DNA of 64,000 bases from Trichobilharzia regenti (GCA_944472135.2 OX235265.1:95078984-95142983), one strand, 5' to 3'; positions 46,140-57,600 are shown, counted from the stretch's first letter. Notes: generated from the letters alone by a model not told the origin. A program made the numbers and translations.

Positions 46140-46690
46140 TTCTGAAACTCAGCAGAAGTGATATTAGATGGTTGGAGGCAAGCGAAATGGAGTCTTGGAC
46201 CTAGGTTTCGTGCTAGTTGGCAATCACCGGTGGTCAGCAAGGCGTATCTACAACCTTAAGGGAACTCATGTCCCTTCTAAGATTCGAAACAGCTTCACTT
46301 AGTTACTAGTGTCCAACCAAATTATCCATAACAATCCTAGAGGAGGTCAGCTGAGAGCTCGTAAATTTCTGTGGTAACGTCTCTGACTACAGCACTGGCT
46401 GGTGACGTGTGTTCGAATCCCAGAAGGGACATGAGTTCTTCAATTTTGCAGATACGCCTTGATGACTGGTGATTGCGAAACAGCACGAAACCTAGGTTAA
46501 GCACGGCTTCCTGCTGATTTTCCTCCAACCATCTATTATCATCAAATCAATATGCACTGTGATGGTGAGCCACCTGAAATAATGGCCACATTGCAAACCT
46601 GACTGACACAATTCAGTCTGCCCAGATAAAGGACTAGCCACATCACACTAGTTACTTGTGTCCAAACAAAGTACTCAGCAGAAGAGCTAT
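46140..46690. mobile_element. S5 SINE, inverted pair
   Basis: Minus copy 46150-46320 (TGGTCAGCAAGGCGTATCTA, CATGTCCCTTCTAAGATTCG). Plus copy 46365-46690 with box B GTTCGAATCCC, AGAAGGGACATGAGTTC, ACGCCTTGATGACTGG, AACCATCTATTATC and CTAGTTACTTGTGTCC. tRNA-like head, no hammerhead seen. Confidence 0.6.
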
Positions 46691-46832
46691 GGAATAAAAA
46701 GATAAGGTTTTGATTGGTTGAAGATGGTCGTCAAAAACTTATAAGTCTGCTTAGTGAACAAAGAATATCCGTTTCGGTAAATCCATCATCAGATTCTACA
46801 ATTATATAACCATGATAACTAATCAAGGTTAT

Positions 46833-47235
46833 CAAATGTTGGTTTGTAGGGATTTGACTGGTTTCAGGATTTCATCATGAGCTGACATTAGTTAGAGAAC
46901 CATTGGAAAACCTGGGAGCACTGAATAGCTGTTTCGTCCTAGTTTGGGACTCTTCAGCAGTACGCACCCACCGGGATTCGAACCCAGGACCTTCCGGTTA
47001 CAAGGCGAGCTCGTATACCATTAAGCCACTGGGACCCGATCCAATGGTCCTTGAATTCTAACTTCTGCCAATTCACGACATAATGCGACCGCTAGCCAAC
47101 GTCTTCGGCGAGTATTTGTCCTCACACCCGACCTGCTGCACCCTACTGGTCACGACGTCCCACTGGAACCCAGGTAACTACCTACCTGAATAGGGCCAGT
47201 CGCCAGTGAGCATCTCATTGGTTTTCAAATGTTGG
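46833..47235 (-). mobile_element. S4 hammerhead SINE, full-length single copy
   Basis: A 403 bp insertion flanked by the 13 bp duplication TAATCAAGGTTAT (46820-46832, 47236-47248). In minus orientation: a 5' part with GAGATGCTCACTGGCGAC, the line GTCGTGAATTGGCAGAAG, a tRNA-like part with box A TGGCTTAATGG and a perfect box B GGTTCGAATCC, the hammerhead, then GTCAGCTCATGATGAAATCC and CTACAAACCAACATTTG. The first and last bases share ACCAACATTTG, a terminal redundancy expected from a multimeric or circular template. Confidence 0.85.
46918..46963 (-). ncRNA. Hammerhead ribozyme (S4 type), intact core, altered cleavage triplet
   Basis: GTACTG, CTGAAGA, GTCC/GGAC, GAAA and CAGCT are all present, but the triplet is ATT instead of GTC. 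Helix I pairs GTACTG with CAGTGC, including one G-U. ATT obeys the NUH rule, though such triplets generally cleave slowly. Confidence 0.68.
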
Positions 47236-47459
47236 TAATCAAGGTTATATACGACACGTTAATTGTAAACAGCTAGCCCGAAAAGTTAATCAGTAAACGT
47301 ATGACCAAGAAAATAGAAAGGGATTCTTTTGTATCTGTGATCACGATGCCACTAAACATATACGACTGAGATTTAAAGGTGATATATAACGTGAAATAAC
47401 CCAATAATGATACAACCGGTTGTGATTCTAAAACTGAAAGACTAATTACTTAGTCTAGA

Positions 47460-47815
47460 CACCTCTTATTATTTCTATCAATTCATCTGCTCCTGTGAAG
47501 TCGGTTATATTGGTTGTTGCCATAAGAACCTAATTTTTCGTTCTCAAGAGTACTTACGAGAGTGGCTAATTAAAGGTGTTGTGAAAACCGTTAACGGTTC
47601 TATATTAAAACACCTAGTACAAACAAGCCAAATAGCTAAAATCAAAGGATTTTTCTCTGTCACCTACAGGGTATCTAATCATTTTAAAAGGCCTCTAGAT
47701 GATGAACACTTAAAATAGCAGAGACCAGTATAAGACGCTTGCAACAACAGGAGTTCTAGGCAAAAAAGAAGGATCTCCAACCACTTTTGTTACTCTGGCT
47801 GGTCCTCAAATCCAT
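47460..47815 (+). mobile_element. Penelope-like GIY-YIG endonuclease fragment
   Basis: The plus strand reads FICSCEVGYIGCCHKNLIFR, QEYLREWLIKGVVKTVNGS, ILKHLVQTSQIAKIKGFFSV and TYRVSNHFKRPL, then frameshifts into a LQPELCAQK-like end and NHLLLWPG. GYIG is the second half of the GIY-YIG signature. Only the endonuclease domain is present and it is broken near 47705. Confidence 0.7.
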
Positions 47816-48489
47816 AAGTTCATGAATTATGTGCTACATCCCTAGACTTATCTGATATTTGGTTTAGTGTTATAGTGATGCGCATCGACTCTTACTGTCG
47901 TGTGTGAAATGTAATCTTTCCATGCTACTGGCTAAATGTCATTTAAAACAATAATGTTATTAATAACATTGAATATGCATTATTCACGATGCAAGTATGT
48001 GTTATGTACTCGTCGCTAAATTATTGTTATGGACTGGTCGAGAAATTAATGGTCCTGACGCGAGAAGGCGGAAATCAGAAGACCACTAGGTTTGCGATGA
48101 TACTTCTATTGTCCAAACACAAGGAGACGAAAATAAATGGTCTCACACCAAAGTGGTAAGTAAGTCAAGTAGTTGTAAAGTAAAGTAGTTCACACAAATT
48201 GTGAATGCGAATATATATGAATAATTCAGACAAGCGTGGGAAAAATCATTAGACAGTCTTAACATGAATGGCTAATTATAATGGAGTGTCGATCCAATTA
48301 TACATAGCGAATATAGCAGACATGTCAACAAACATATATGGATATATGTCACCAAGCAACGGACTGTCAACAAACACTCATATTATATATAATATAATAT
48401 AAGGAGAATACACATTATTAATGGAGACAAGTTCATACAAGTGAAGTGGTCACAGACTAACCGAGCAAACAGAAAGAGAGACCAACATG

Positions 48490-48520
<31 letters not shown>

Positions 48521-49204
48521 CTATATGTGGATACATATCAGTATGCTATTTAACAACATTTATTCTGTATTATTAGAGACGCTGAGCTATATACTACTGG
48601 TTGAATACGATGGGTAGTAACTCTTAACCAGATGGGATTGATCTAAACACAGGAAGACTCTTTTACTTTCTTGTGCCTGGTCTCATCGGTAGTGCACCTG
48701 AATCGATCAAAAGCCTAATAGATCAAAGGCATCTAAATTATGATTAGCCATTTGAAGAAACTGTCAGTACACTCAACCAAATTTGCAATTTGCAATTTCA
48801 GCCATTCAAAGTGGCATTTCAACACAGTTTCCTTTGGAAACCGAAATTATTCAGATCACAATGCGTGATCTCATCCATACCATACATGACACTCAATAAA
48901 GCAATTTTCAATTCATTGCACTGTATACTATGAACTATCGAATTTGAGTAGTTGAACTCCTCTCCCATCAATCAATAGTGCTAGCAAGCACTAACGTGAT
49001 ACAGCATTTCTTGTGAGGTAGAAGTGGATTCCGACCACAATCTGTCAGTGGAAATCGTCTGTTTAGGAACAACGATATCATCTGAAATTAAAATCCTGAA
49101 GGTCTAAGTTTTAGTCACTGTACTGTATATTAATTTTTTACATGATAAGTAATATACTTCAAGTGATAACACATGAAAGTCTTAAACTATATGAAATATG
49201 GGAG
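47816..49204. other. Unassigned AT-rich sequence
   Basis: 48000-48480 has TGTTATGTACTCGTCGC and an LTR-like composition, but no matching ends were found. CA/TA microsatellite at 48489. Confidence 0.3.
48489..48521. repeat. CA/TA compound microsatellite
   Basis: (CA)n followed by (TA)n. Confidence 0.85.
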
Positions 49205-49770
49205 TCATTATTATTATTATTTTTTTTAACTCTTAGAGGAATATATTGCTTCGGCTGCACGTATCCATTCCGTTCGGTTCTCCCCCAACGTTTCCATCTG
49301 GCTCCATATCTGCCCGCATGCTTTCATCTCTTCTTCACATCACCTCCTCCATGTCACCCCAACGTGACAGTGACGACCAACTCGTCGCTTCCCACTCGGA
49401 TTCTACTCGAGTGATGGCCTGGCGTAAGATGCCAATCACTTGCTGGTCTGTTTTCTCAGAGTATGGTCACCTCCATTTCTTCCTGCATATTTATTGTACA
49501 TTTGGTTCCTGTTGGGTCAGCTCGTTCATTCCCAGAGTCCCCTGTTGTTGATCTTCTCTGGCCGGCCATCTAATCTTGAGTAGTATTAAGAGAAGACAGC
49601 TGTTGATGAAGGTGTGTAGTTCGTTCCAAGTTACCTTCGTGAAGCGGCGCGGCGCGGCGCCAAGTCTCTGATCTATTCGTATGGTAGCACTGACTTCACA
49701 ATGAAATTAGAAATCTGGATGTTATTTTTCATGGTGAGGAGTGCTGTTGATCTCCGCACAGACTTAAAAG
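49205..49770 (-). mobile_element. RTE-type LINE, short 3' fragment with GC-rich insertion
   Basis: Complement of the last 550 bp of the RTE LINE: tail, terminal motif, then sequence for the basic end, the IGH region, KIRWPA, INSCLL and the SVR.TALS region, stopping near 49765. A GC-only stretch of (GGCGC)3 at 49646-49660 replaces the expected sequence of the SETWR region. The overlapping plus-strand frames are shadows. Confidence 0.75.
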
Positions 49771-50719
49771 TCATAGGAGTCATAACAAACAATATTTTTC
49801 CAAATGATAATACCGTTGTCAAAATGGGATACAAAAATTCAATGTGACACACTTGTCATTATTTGTTGCTTTAGAATCTGATACCTTGTCTCAAAGAATA
49901 AAATTAAGTTGTCTTCCTAATTCTTCTTTGACCACCGTGATAAACAGTTGACCGTCTATAAGCTGTCACTGAATCCACAAGCAAACATGACAAACTATGA
50001 CAACTTGGCAAAGAAAAAGAAAATTGTTGAGGTGAAAGTGCTGAAATCTTAAACAAAAATTAAAGTATATGAAGCTGTCAAATATGGATTTAAATGAAGC
50101 GAAGATCATTTCTAACTGATAAGGATTCATCTTTTTAGTATTTTTCTGACATTCTCTTATGTGAACAGTAGAACAGGATATTTTTTTCAAGTGTTTATGT
50201 ACTAAATAAATGAATGGTATTTCGGTAAATTTATCGCTCATCATTTCAGCAGTATTTTCGTCTGAATCAACTGATATTCTCATAACGTAACATCAGCTGT
50301 CATTCCTTAGTACCCAGATGTCACTTCTTATCCCCTCCTAATATTAAGTGGTATTTAATGATAATTAAAGAAATCTATTACAGACGACAGTGTGTTGACA
50401 CAGAATCCCCGGTTTATGTAAACTGCAAAATACTTCCCCTTCTTACAAGGTTTTCAAGTGAAATACGGCTCGTCGAAACTGTCTTTAAATGACACTGTGT
50501 TTTTCAAACGGAAACACAATTCAATCCCATAGAATGTTTTACCTCCATTGCCTTCCTTGTTAGCATTACACCGGAAGCTTTTTGAAAATGTGTTTGGGCA
50601 CACGACACGTTGTGAAGATGTAATCGGATGAATAAAACAATACGAAATAAAGAAGAGTTTATGAAGTGTGCTGGATGGTAATTAAGGTAGGTTGATGTTC
50701 TAGAGAGGTAATGTATAGT
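49771..50719. other. Unassigned sequence with one unrecognised frame
   Basis: A minus-strand frame of 105 codons (50283-49966) starts MRISVDSDENTAEMMSDK. No family recognised and no supporting signals. Confidence 0.3.
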
Positions 50720-51016
50720 ACATTCTGAGCGACTGTCAAACCATTGAGCAGCTTTTTTCAATTCCTCATCTTTGTGGATGGCCAAATGCAAGTGACGAGG
50801 GATGAAACGGGTCATCTTATTGTCATGGATGGCATTGTCAGCCAGTTCAAGCACTTCATCAGCAGTGTACTGGAGTGCGGCTGCACCGACGCTTCCAGCG
50901 TAGTTACCATTGCGCAAAAGATGATACACACGACCAAACGAAAACTGAAAACCAGAGAGAGCAGATCAAGTTTTAGCCATAGCGCAAGACTTCCCATCTT
51001 TGCCGCAACTACTCAT
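50720..51016 (-). pseudogene. Histone H2A-like pseudogene
   Basis: H2A is a core histone of the nucleosome. On the minus strand from ATG at 51016 the frame gives MSSCGKDGKSCAMAKT, then TGA, then [56 protein letters not shown] and KDEELKKA. These align in order to the H2A histone fold (RAGLQFPVGR, LLRKGNYA, EVLELAGNA, RIIPRHLQLAI, NDEELNKL). Three defects show decay. The Arg codon expected before Ser-Ala is TGA, a CGA to TGA transition. About nine residues of the alpha-2 region are missing. Similarity stops after KKA, where the acidic end and C-terminal tail should follow. The frame stays open to 50504 but is unrelated there. No intron is visible, so a processed copy is possible, although no poly(A) tail was noted. 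A divergent H2A variant with further exons is the alternative, but the stop codon argues against it. Confidence 0.72.
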
Positions 51017-52624
51017 GATTCTACGTTAGAGCAAAGAAACCTATGCTGTCTTTAGCATTCGTTAACCATGTGAGCATATCACATGTAAGTGAATTTCAAT
51101 TCAGACAGCCAATAGCTATTAAGCCTACCCAATGATGTAAAGCATCGAGCTGCCGAAGAAATTCCAACTGTGGAAAAATAAGCTGTCCAGTGTTCCTTGA
51201 TTTCTGACGCTTCTCCAGATGATTCGGGTTCGTAACGAAACATAGACTGAAATACAAATGTAAATGCAAAATGTTTTTAGCTAACTGGTCATAATTCATA
51301 AATATTTTTTTCGACAAATTTGGTGTATTTGCGCCATGCATTTCGAACGATCAGATCCCTTACACAGTGTTTGTCAAGTCAGTTTTTATCAGTAATAAAG
51401 GCCAACCAAAATACATAAATTGACAAAGGGAATTTAAGAATAGTAGGAATAATTGACACTACGTCTAGTTATCTAATCAGATAAAGATTACTAAGGTAGG
51501 TTAAGAGTAATAACAAATTGTTTTTACACACACACGCAGAGGAAAGAGTTGGCTATACTTGCGAAGAGCTATCCCCTTAGCGTATTTCAATAAGTATCCT
51601 TGATCATTTTCAAAAATAAGCTTAAAAGAAGTTTGGATATCAGTATTGTGGTTTATATCAATAACACGTTTAGCTATAGACGAATATGGCGATCTGACAC
51701 CTGCGTTCACCTGTTTTTCTGGCTATTTTGGAATATTCTCTCCCACACCCACATTCAAAGTGAGATTACTCCTCCCCCTGTGTATGTGTTGTCATACAAA
51801 AACACTTATATCCCTTTATAGAGTAGGATGTGATATAATCGCTTGTGCACTTCCAAGGTTTCTAGGGATCATGTTTTCGACGAGTTCAATGATCACGGGT
51901 CGAGTAGTTTAATAGGTTCTCTGGATGACTGAGTTTAGTTTCAACCTCATAACCCGAGTGTTTGTTTCCCATTGTATCGTAATTTAATAGAAACATCTCT
52001 CTTAGAGACAGAATAGATTGTAGGTTCCAAACCTGACTGACTTTTAGAGCCGGTTTACAATTCCTAAAGAATATCCAGTCTAAACAAGTGTGTCCATCAG
52101 TATTTTAATTTCATCTTCTGTAATATAAATTGTAGAAGGACGCTGAATCCTCTTGAATAAGCATTTCACCAAAACTCTCTTATACCTTAGTGAACAGAAG
52201 TTGCGAATCGCGCAAATAAATCACACTTTTCAGATAATCTCCATCTTCTAATAACACTATCCAAAATTTTAAAGGGGCTATTGTTTTAAATGTATCCCTT
52301 TTCACACTATAGTTCATTTCAAACGATCTTTTTCTAAATGACCGTTATACAGTGCATGGAATAAGGCTTATGAAAAAAAAACGGTGACAGTAATATTTAC
52401 TCGATAATGTTTCGAGTAAAATTTAATTTCTCCTAATAGTATCAGAGTGAAATACACAGGCATGAGACCTAATTTTTATATTTATTCCTTTTCGAAGCAA
52501 GTAGTAAACCAATGAATCCTTACACTTAGAATACTTAACAGAACACAAATAAATGCATCATCCAAACCCATTAACTCGGAAATAAATTATATTGATTAAA
52601 GGATCCTGCAAATTACAATTTTGT
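51017..52624. other. Unassigned AT-rich sequence
   Basis: Several short overlapping frames (81 codons minus at 51341-51096 and others) without recognisable similarity. Confidence 0.3.
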
Positions 52625-52860
52625 TAAACACCATGGAATGACTGTGAAGTCAAACACATAGGTCAATACAGTACTTCAGGATCAATTATATTATTAACAG
52701 AGCGCAAAACTTTGGATAATTCGACTCTAATAAGATAGCAGATCTAGAAAACAGATCGGCTATGGCACTACATGCAGTTAGGTATAACCGTCCAATAAGA
52801 TTAGTCAAGATGACAGTTTTAAAGTATAGTATAACAGAAGGGGGGAGATATTGATAACGA
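52625..52860 (+). mobile_element. Penelope-like GIY-YIG fragment, decayed
   Basis: Frames give DCEVKHIGQ, then ADLENRSAMALHAVRYN and RPIRLVKMTVLKYSITEG. This parallels RLENRSVIALHSTEMGHRID of the copy at 29960. Short and interrupted by stops. Confidence 0.6.
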
Positions 52861-53054
52861 AAGCTTTATTTATGTATTCAAATGAGAATATATGCAGTGA
52901 GAGTGCATCAACACCTGTCCCGTAAATGTGGGAAATTCAGCTACGCGTAGGATGAATGGTAAAGTAAGAATGGGAACTGCACAATCTCAAGTTTTGAATT
53001 TATTTAGTTACAGAAGATTATATAGTTATGAATCACAGTATACTGATTAAATCA

Positions 53055-53425
53055 ATTTTAGATTTTCCCGTCAAGTGATTGGACTAAAGTGCTCGGTTTA
53101 AGGTTGACATATGGGCTCCTTTTGTAGATGCTTCTACGATGTCTGATCATTTTACTTTGAGTCAATTGGTGGTTATTGACTTGCAGTGGAATCTAGGATG
53201 CACATGTCGCTCTATTTTGGGACTCGTCAACTGGATATACCTAAACTTCCCAGTGAATGATGGTGTTCCCACCTAGGCTTGAACCCACTGCCTATAGTTT
53301 CAAACGCCAAAGCCTCAGTGAGAACACCCTCACAGGTACATCCAGCGACTAGTCCCACAAGGGATGAAACGCGCATTCTTGATTCTGCTGCTAGTCACCA
53401 TCCAACATTTGACTTCACATCACAC
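53055..53425. mobile_element. S3 (Sm-alpha-like) SINE, inverted pair, decayed
   Basis: Left minus copy 53055-53325 (ATTTTCCCGTCAAGTGATTG to TTCAAACGCC) with ribozyme GACA for GAAA. Right plus copy 53330-53425 with ATCCAGCGACTAGTCCC and GGGATGAAACGCGCAT. No flanking duplication identified. Confidence 0.65.
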
Positions 53426-53454
53426 TGTGTTTGAAACCTTATGATATATCCAAT

Positions 53455-53660
53455 ATCCAGCATCGGTTTTCGGGGATTTCGAGGATTTGATTGTTTAAAG
53501 GATTTCATTATAAGCTCACATCATTGAGAGAACCATTCAAAAAACCTGGAAGTAATGGATAGCTATTTCGTCTCACTAGTATGGGACTCTTTATCAGCAC
53601 GCACCCACTGATTTCCATGTGACCTCGTTAGCCATTCAGCCCCTAGAACTCGACCAATGT
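53455..53660 (-). mobile_element. S4 hammerhead SINE, decayed
   Basis: The complement has the S4 3' part (GGATTTCATTATAAGCTCAC), ribozyme relic TATTTCGTCTCACTAGTATG and GGGACTCTTTATCAGCACGC. The head is mostly lost. Confidence 0.5.
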
Positions 53661-54353
53661 AGGGCAACATGCTACTACTACAGTGCACAAATTTACACAC
53701 AACATATGTTCACCATCTCCCTCTCATCTAACAATGATTTACAATTAGTCACGAAAAATCAAAAAAGAAAAATTGAAGTAAAATCAGATAACATGCAACT
53801 GTAAAAACATTACTCTTTTTAAAAATATCCCATACTAAGATTATTATTATTATTATTTAAGACAACATAACAAAATGAGATAGATTTTTTTAAAAAAAAC
53901 AGACATAGAATGAGTTGCATTCATTCATTTTTATTCGATACAATTGAAAATATCTGATGCTATCATTATCACACCATCATCATCAGCAGAAGGAGAAGCA
54001 GCGAAGCAGCAGTTACTTACTTCTTTTTTCTATCCGCATTCAACTTCATTCATCTTTTTCAAAAAATTAATAATAATAAATCTGCAGTCGTCGCGTGTAC
54101 ATATTCCAATCATCGTCAGACTGAAATCATTGCCGTTTTGTATTCACTGACAGCATGGGAACGGAATGTTTTACTTACCTTATCAGATAGAATATCAACA
54201 ACAATAATCTCTGATAGACACACCTGTAGGTAGGAGATATTTTGTTTCAAATGACATTAAATAGGAAACCCTATTTGTATGTAATTGTACGAAATTTAAA
54301 AAAAACAATATGTATTGTGGTAACCAGCTTTGTGGTGTAGGATATTAGAGATA
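53661..54353. other. Unassigned AT-rich sequence
   Basis: No feature recognised. Confidence 0.3.
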
Positions 54354-54357
54354 GTAG

Positions 54358-54651
54358 TGTGGTGAGAGGTGGCCGTGAGAAAATATGAGCAAGGCTGATT
54401 CAACAACCAATCACAGCAAACTTAACGTGGCAAAATATGATTCGCAGATAGAGAACTCTATTTTCCGAGGAATCTCGAAGCAACCGATTAGAAGTCTGCG
54501 TTTGTCTGCTTAACTTCTGATAAACAATCAATCAGAAGACTGCGCTTGTCTACTTGTATAAGCCATAATAATGTATGTGAAATATATATAAATACGTGTT
54601 GATTTTCGTAATAAACGATCTGTTGCCTGGCCCTTGTCTTCTATTGTTACA
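54358..54651 (+). mobile_element. Solo LTR, Gypsy-like, plus orientation
   Basis: A 294 bp unit with TGTGGTGAGAGG at the start and TATTGTTACA at the end, flanked by GTAG (54354-54357, 54652-54655). A run of CCAATCA boxes and a TATATATAAATA element near 54580 look like the U3 promoter. The GTTGCCTGGCCCTTGTCTTC end matches the R/U5 side of the other copies. Confidence 0.82.
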
Positions 54652-55010
54652 GTAGTAGTATTAGTAACGGGTGACGACATTTAGACTAGACACTACAGAC
54701 TTTTATTCGCTCGTCATTTATGTCTGGGGAAAACACGAACCGATTGTTTAACGTTAGACAATAAGTTAGCGTTTTATGACGTATTTGTTGGGTTTATTGG
54801 CATCAAAATAAAACGCGTAGTTCAACGAAAAGGCCTTTATCGGGGAATTCATTTTCTGTTTTAGATGTATACTGGCATTTATGTACAAATTTTTCATGGA
54901 AAAGAGGTGAAACAAGAGTGATGAGCTGTCGGAAACATAGTTCTTAGTGTTAGTCAATGCACAAAAGAAGTTGAATGAGTGTATTAGAATTGCGCAATAA
55001 TGTATATATG

Positions 55011-55630
55011 GACTTTTCTATAGTTTGGTTTGTAAGGGTTAGTTTTGTTTTTACGAGTTGATCATAGATTGATATCAGTTAGATAACCATTGAAAAACAG
55101 CCACAGGGAGTACTGGACATCCTAGTTTGGGACTCTTCATCAGCGCACACCTACTGGGGTTCAAACTCATGACCTACTGGTTACAAGGCAAGCTCGTATA
55201 CCATTCTGCCAATCCGTGATCAACTCGTACAAACAAAAGTAACCCTTAAAAACCAAACTATAGAAAATTAATCTGATGCTCGTTAGTGACTTGCTAGAGG
55301 ATGGAGTTTCCTGGAGTTCTAGTGAAAAGTTGTGACCATTGAGGTTCATACAGTGAAGTACTAGGATGGATGTCCCACCTAAGACAATGGTTTGGTTTGC
55401 GCTAAATCACGAATTGGTAGAAGTTTGAATTCATGCACTGGCCACTCAACCGAGTCCCAGTGGCTGAATGGCATACGAGCTTGCTTTGTAACCGGAAGGT
55501 CCTGGGTTCGAATCTCAATGGATGCGTCCTGCCGATAACTCCAAAACTAGGATGCAACATCTGTCCAGTACTCCTTGGCTGGTTTTCAATGGTTCTCTTG
55601 CTGATATCAATCCGTGATCAACTCGTAAAA
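55011..55630. mobile_element. S4 composite, second locus: inverted pair plus tandem copy
   Basis: Same design as 30785-31564. The left arm starts at TCTATAGTTTGGTTTGTAAG. A short right arm starts at 55211 and ends CCAAACTATAG. Then comes a plus unit from GATGCTCGTTAGTGAC to 55630. Flanks TGCGCAATAATGTATATATG (54991-55010) and ATGCGTAAATGTATATG (55631-55647) look like a decayed target duplication. Ribozyme copies are damaged (the left arm lacks GAAA). Confidence 0.75.
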
Positions 55631-55647
55631 ATGCGTAAATGTATATG

Positions 55648-56429
55648 AATTCTAAAGGAATACAAGGGTTATCATTAGGAGTGCGAAAATAACAGGCGGG
55701 AAAAATGAGGTCATTGGAAATCAACCAGTTTCCTTAGCATGACGGTGGGAGTAGTTAAATGATTCGCTGTTGCATGTATAGCTCCGGTTTTTCTAAGTGA
55801 ATGACTAAGGTTTCAGTACTGCGCAGTGGAGACAAAAGCGCATTTTCTTGAGAGGTTGGGATCATCACCAGTGTTGACAAGGTGTTCGATTATCGTACTC
55901 TGTAAACATCCATAATTGTCTTTCCACCACTATGGAGGATGGTGTCCCTGAACTATTTTAGACAGGATATGTGGCAAACGACCAGTTTACCTGGTTCTAC
56001 ATAGACATGTGAATTGATAATGCCTAACTAGTGTTTCCTGCCCTTCCACTCAAATAATACGAAGAACATTTCTATTTAGACTGACTGCAAATAATTACAA
56101 AATTAACTATCACTTAATGAGTGTTTCAACATTAATCAAAATCTATTTGTTTTCATGCATCGCTTTAATAGATAGATAGACTAGTCATGTGAGGATTAAT
56201 AAAACATTATTAGCTTATCATGTTTATGTGAGATAATATCCCTAACAATTAATCCAGGTTGATGTAGACAGCTGGAGATTCATTGAACTCACTTACTGGT
56301 AACTTAATAAAACTACCCACAGATATCACTGAAATTTAAATGTATAACGCTAGTGAATGGCAGTCATCAAACGCGAAGCGCAAACTATACCTTTAAATAA
56401 TCCATTGTGAATAGAACGTTAAATAAGAC
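55648..56429. other. Unassigned AT-rich sequence
   Basis: No feature recognised. Confidence 0.3.
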
Positions 56430-56745
56430 ACTGATATCTATCAGTGAACCAGTGAAAACCATGGGTTACTTGTAAAATATTTCGTCCTTGTGTGGGACTC
56501 TTTGGCAGCACACACCCTTGTCCTTCCATGGAGTGAACCCAAAGCTTTCAGTTTGTGAGACGAATGCTTTAAAAATTCAGCTATTGGGGCAATACTCAAG
56601 GACAGATAAATTTCATCGTCTGCCATATCGTGATATTCTGCGCTATTGCCAACCAAATGTCATTGATGATTAATTATCCTCATTCCCGGCTTAATGAACC
56701 TCACTGGTCACGACTTTTCACTAGAACTCCAGCGACGCCATCCTG
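56430..56745 (-). mobile_element. S4 hammerhead SINE, decayed
   Basis: The complement shows CCATTGAAAAC-like and ATTTCGTCCTTGTGTGGGAC with a damaged CTGAAGA, and no good box B. The 5' block CACTGGTCACGACTTTTCAC at 56701-56720 matches the S4 start region. Confidence 0.5.
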
Positions 56746-57344
56746 AAAGTTAGATACGATTGATTTACATTGAATCACTTAACGGGTAAGTGCATCCCAA
56801 AAGAGGATAAAACATCTGCCGGGTAATTCCCCTTTATCAGTATTTCTTTAACTGATAAACCGAAATGTTTGAAAATTTGAGGGCTATAATTGATTTGTAA
56901 AATAATATGGAGCAAGTAGATTCGGATATCGAGTGTGTCAAAACAAAATCGGTTCTTGTGTGGCATATATTTCTCTCGTATTCACACCAGTTTTAAAAAT
57001 TCAGATGTGTACTAATTAATTACGCCGTATGCAAGTAAGAATTCATAAAGTATAAGTAAAATTACATAACGTTTAACGGAGAACAATGAAAGTTCAGTCC
57101 GTAAAACAAAATGTATCAAATCATCAAATTACACAACTGAACTCCTCTCACAAATAATCACTTATATTTATTCAATAAACATTCTGCTATTTTGTTAGGC
57201 ACTTTAAATACACATTAGAATAAAATGTTTCCAATCTCTAGACCTCTTACAATCCGATTCGTTTGAATAGTTTACCATAATGTTATATGAAAGTTGACCG
57301 ATTCTAGGAGATACTGGTTAACGTCAACACTTATTTCAGGATGA
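56746..57344. other. Unassigned AT-rich sequence, possible PLE remnant
   Basis: The minus-strand frame 56966-56775 contains LSVKEILIKGNYPADVLSSF, loosely like the PLE block before the linker (NxYPxxFI). Too weak to assign. Confidence 0.25.
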
Positions 57345-57600
57345 TCCTTACTGTCTTAGCGTGATAGAAAATACTTCAGCACTGAGTGACGCGGGTTCAA
57401 ATCTCCAGAAGGACATAAGTTACTTCAAGAAGGCGGGTATGTCTCCCTGATCAGTAGCAGCAAGAAAGAAACCTAGATGCTGAGCATCCTGCCGATTGCT
57501 TCCAATCATCTAGTTACATTAATTCTGAGTGCACCCTGATGGCGAGCCACCAAGTAGCATGACACTAGTCACTAACTAGTGTTCAATGAAAGTGTTCAAC
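57345..57600 (+). mobile_element. S5 SINE copy
   Basis: GACGCGGGTTCAAATCTCC (box B), AGAAGGACATAAGTTACTTC, CATCCTGCCGATTGCTTCC, GATGGCGAGCCACC and CACTAACTAGTGTTCAATG. Single copy. Confidence 0.6.

Noticed and set aside
48000..48480. Possible further LTR
   Set aside because: Composition is LTR-like, but no matching TG...CA ends or flanking duplication could be set.
49966..50283. 105-codon minus-strand frame
   Set aside because: Starts plausibly (MRISVDSDENT) but becomes a hydrophobic, Phe-rich translation of AT-rich DNA. No family recognised.
37648..54651. The two similar LTRs as ends of one large element
   Set aside because: They are in opposite orientation and each has its own 4 bp duplication, so they are separate solo LTRs.
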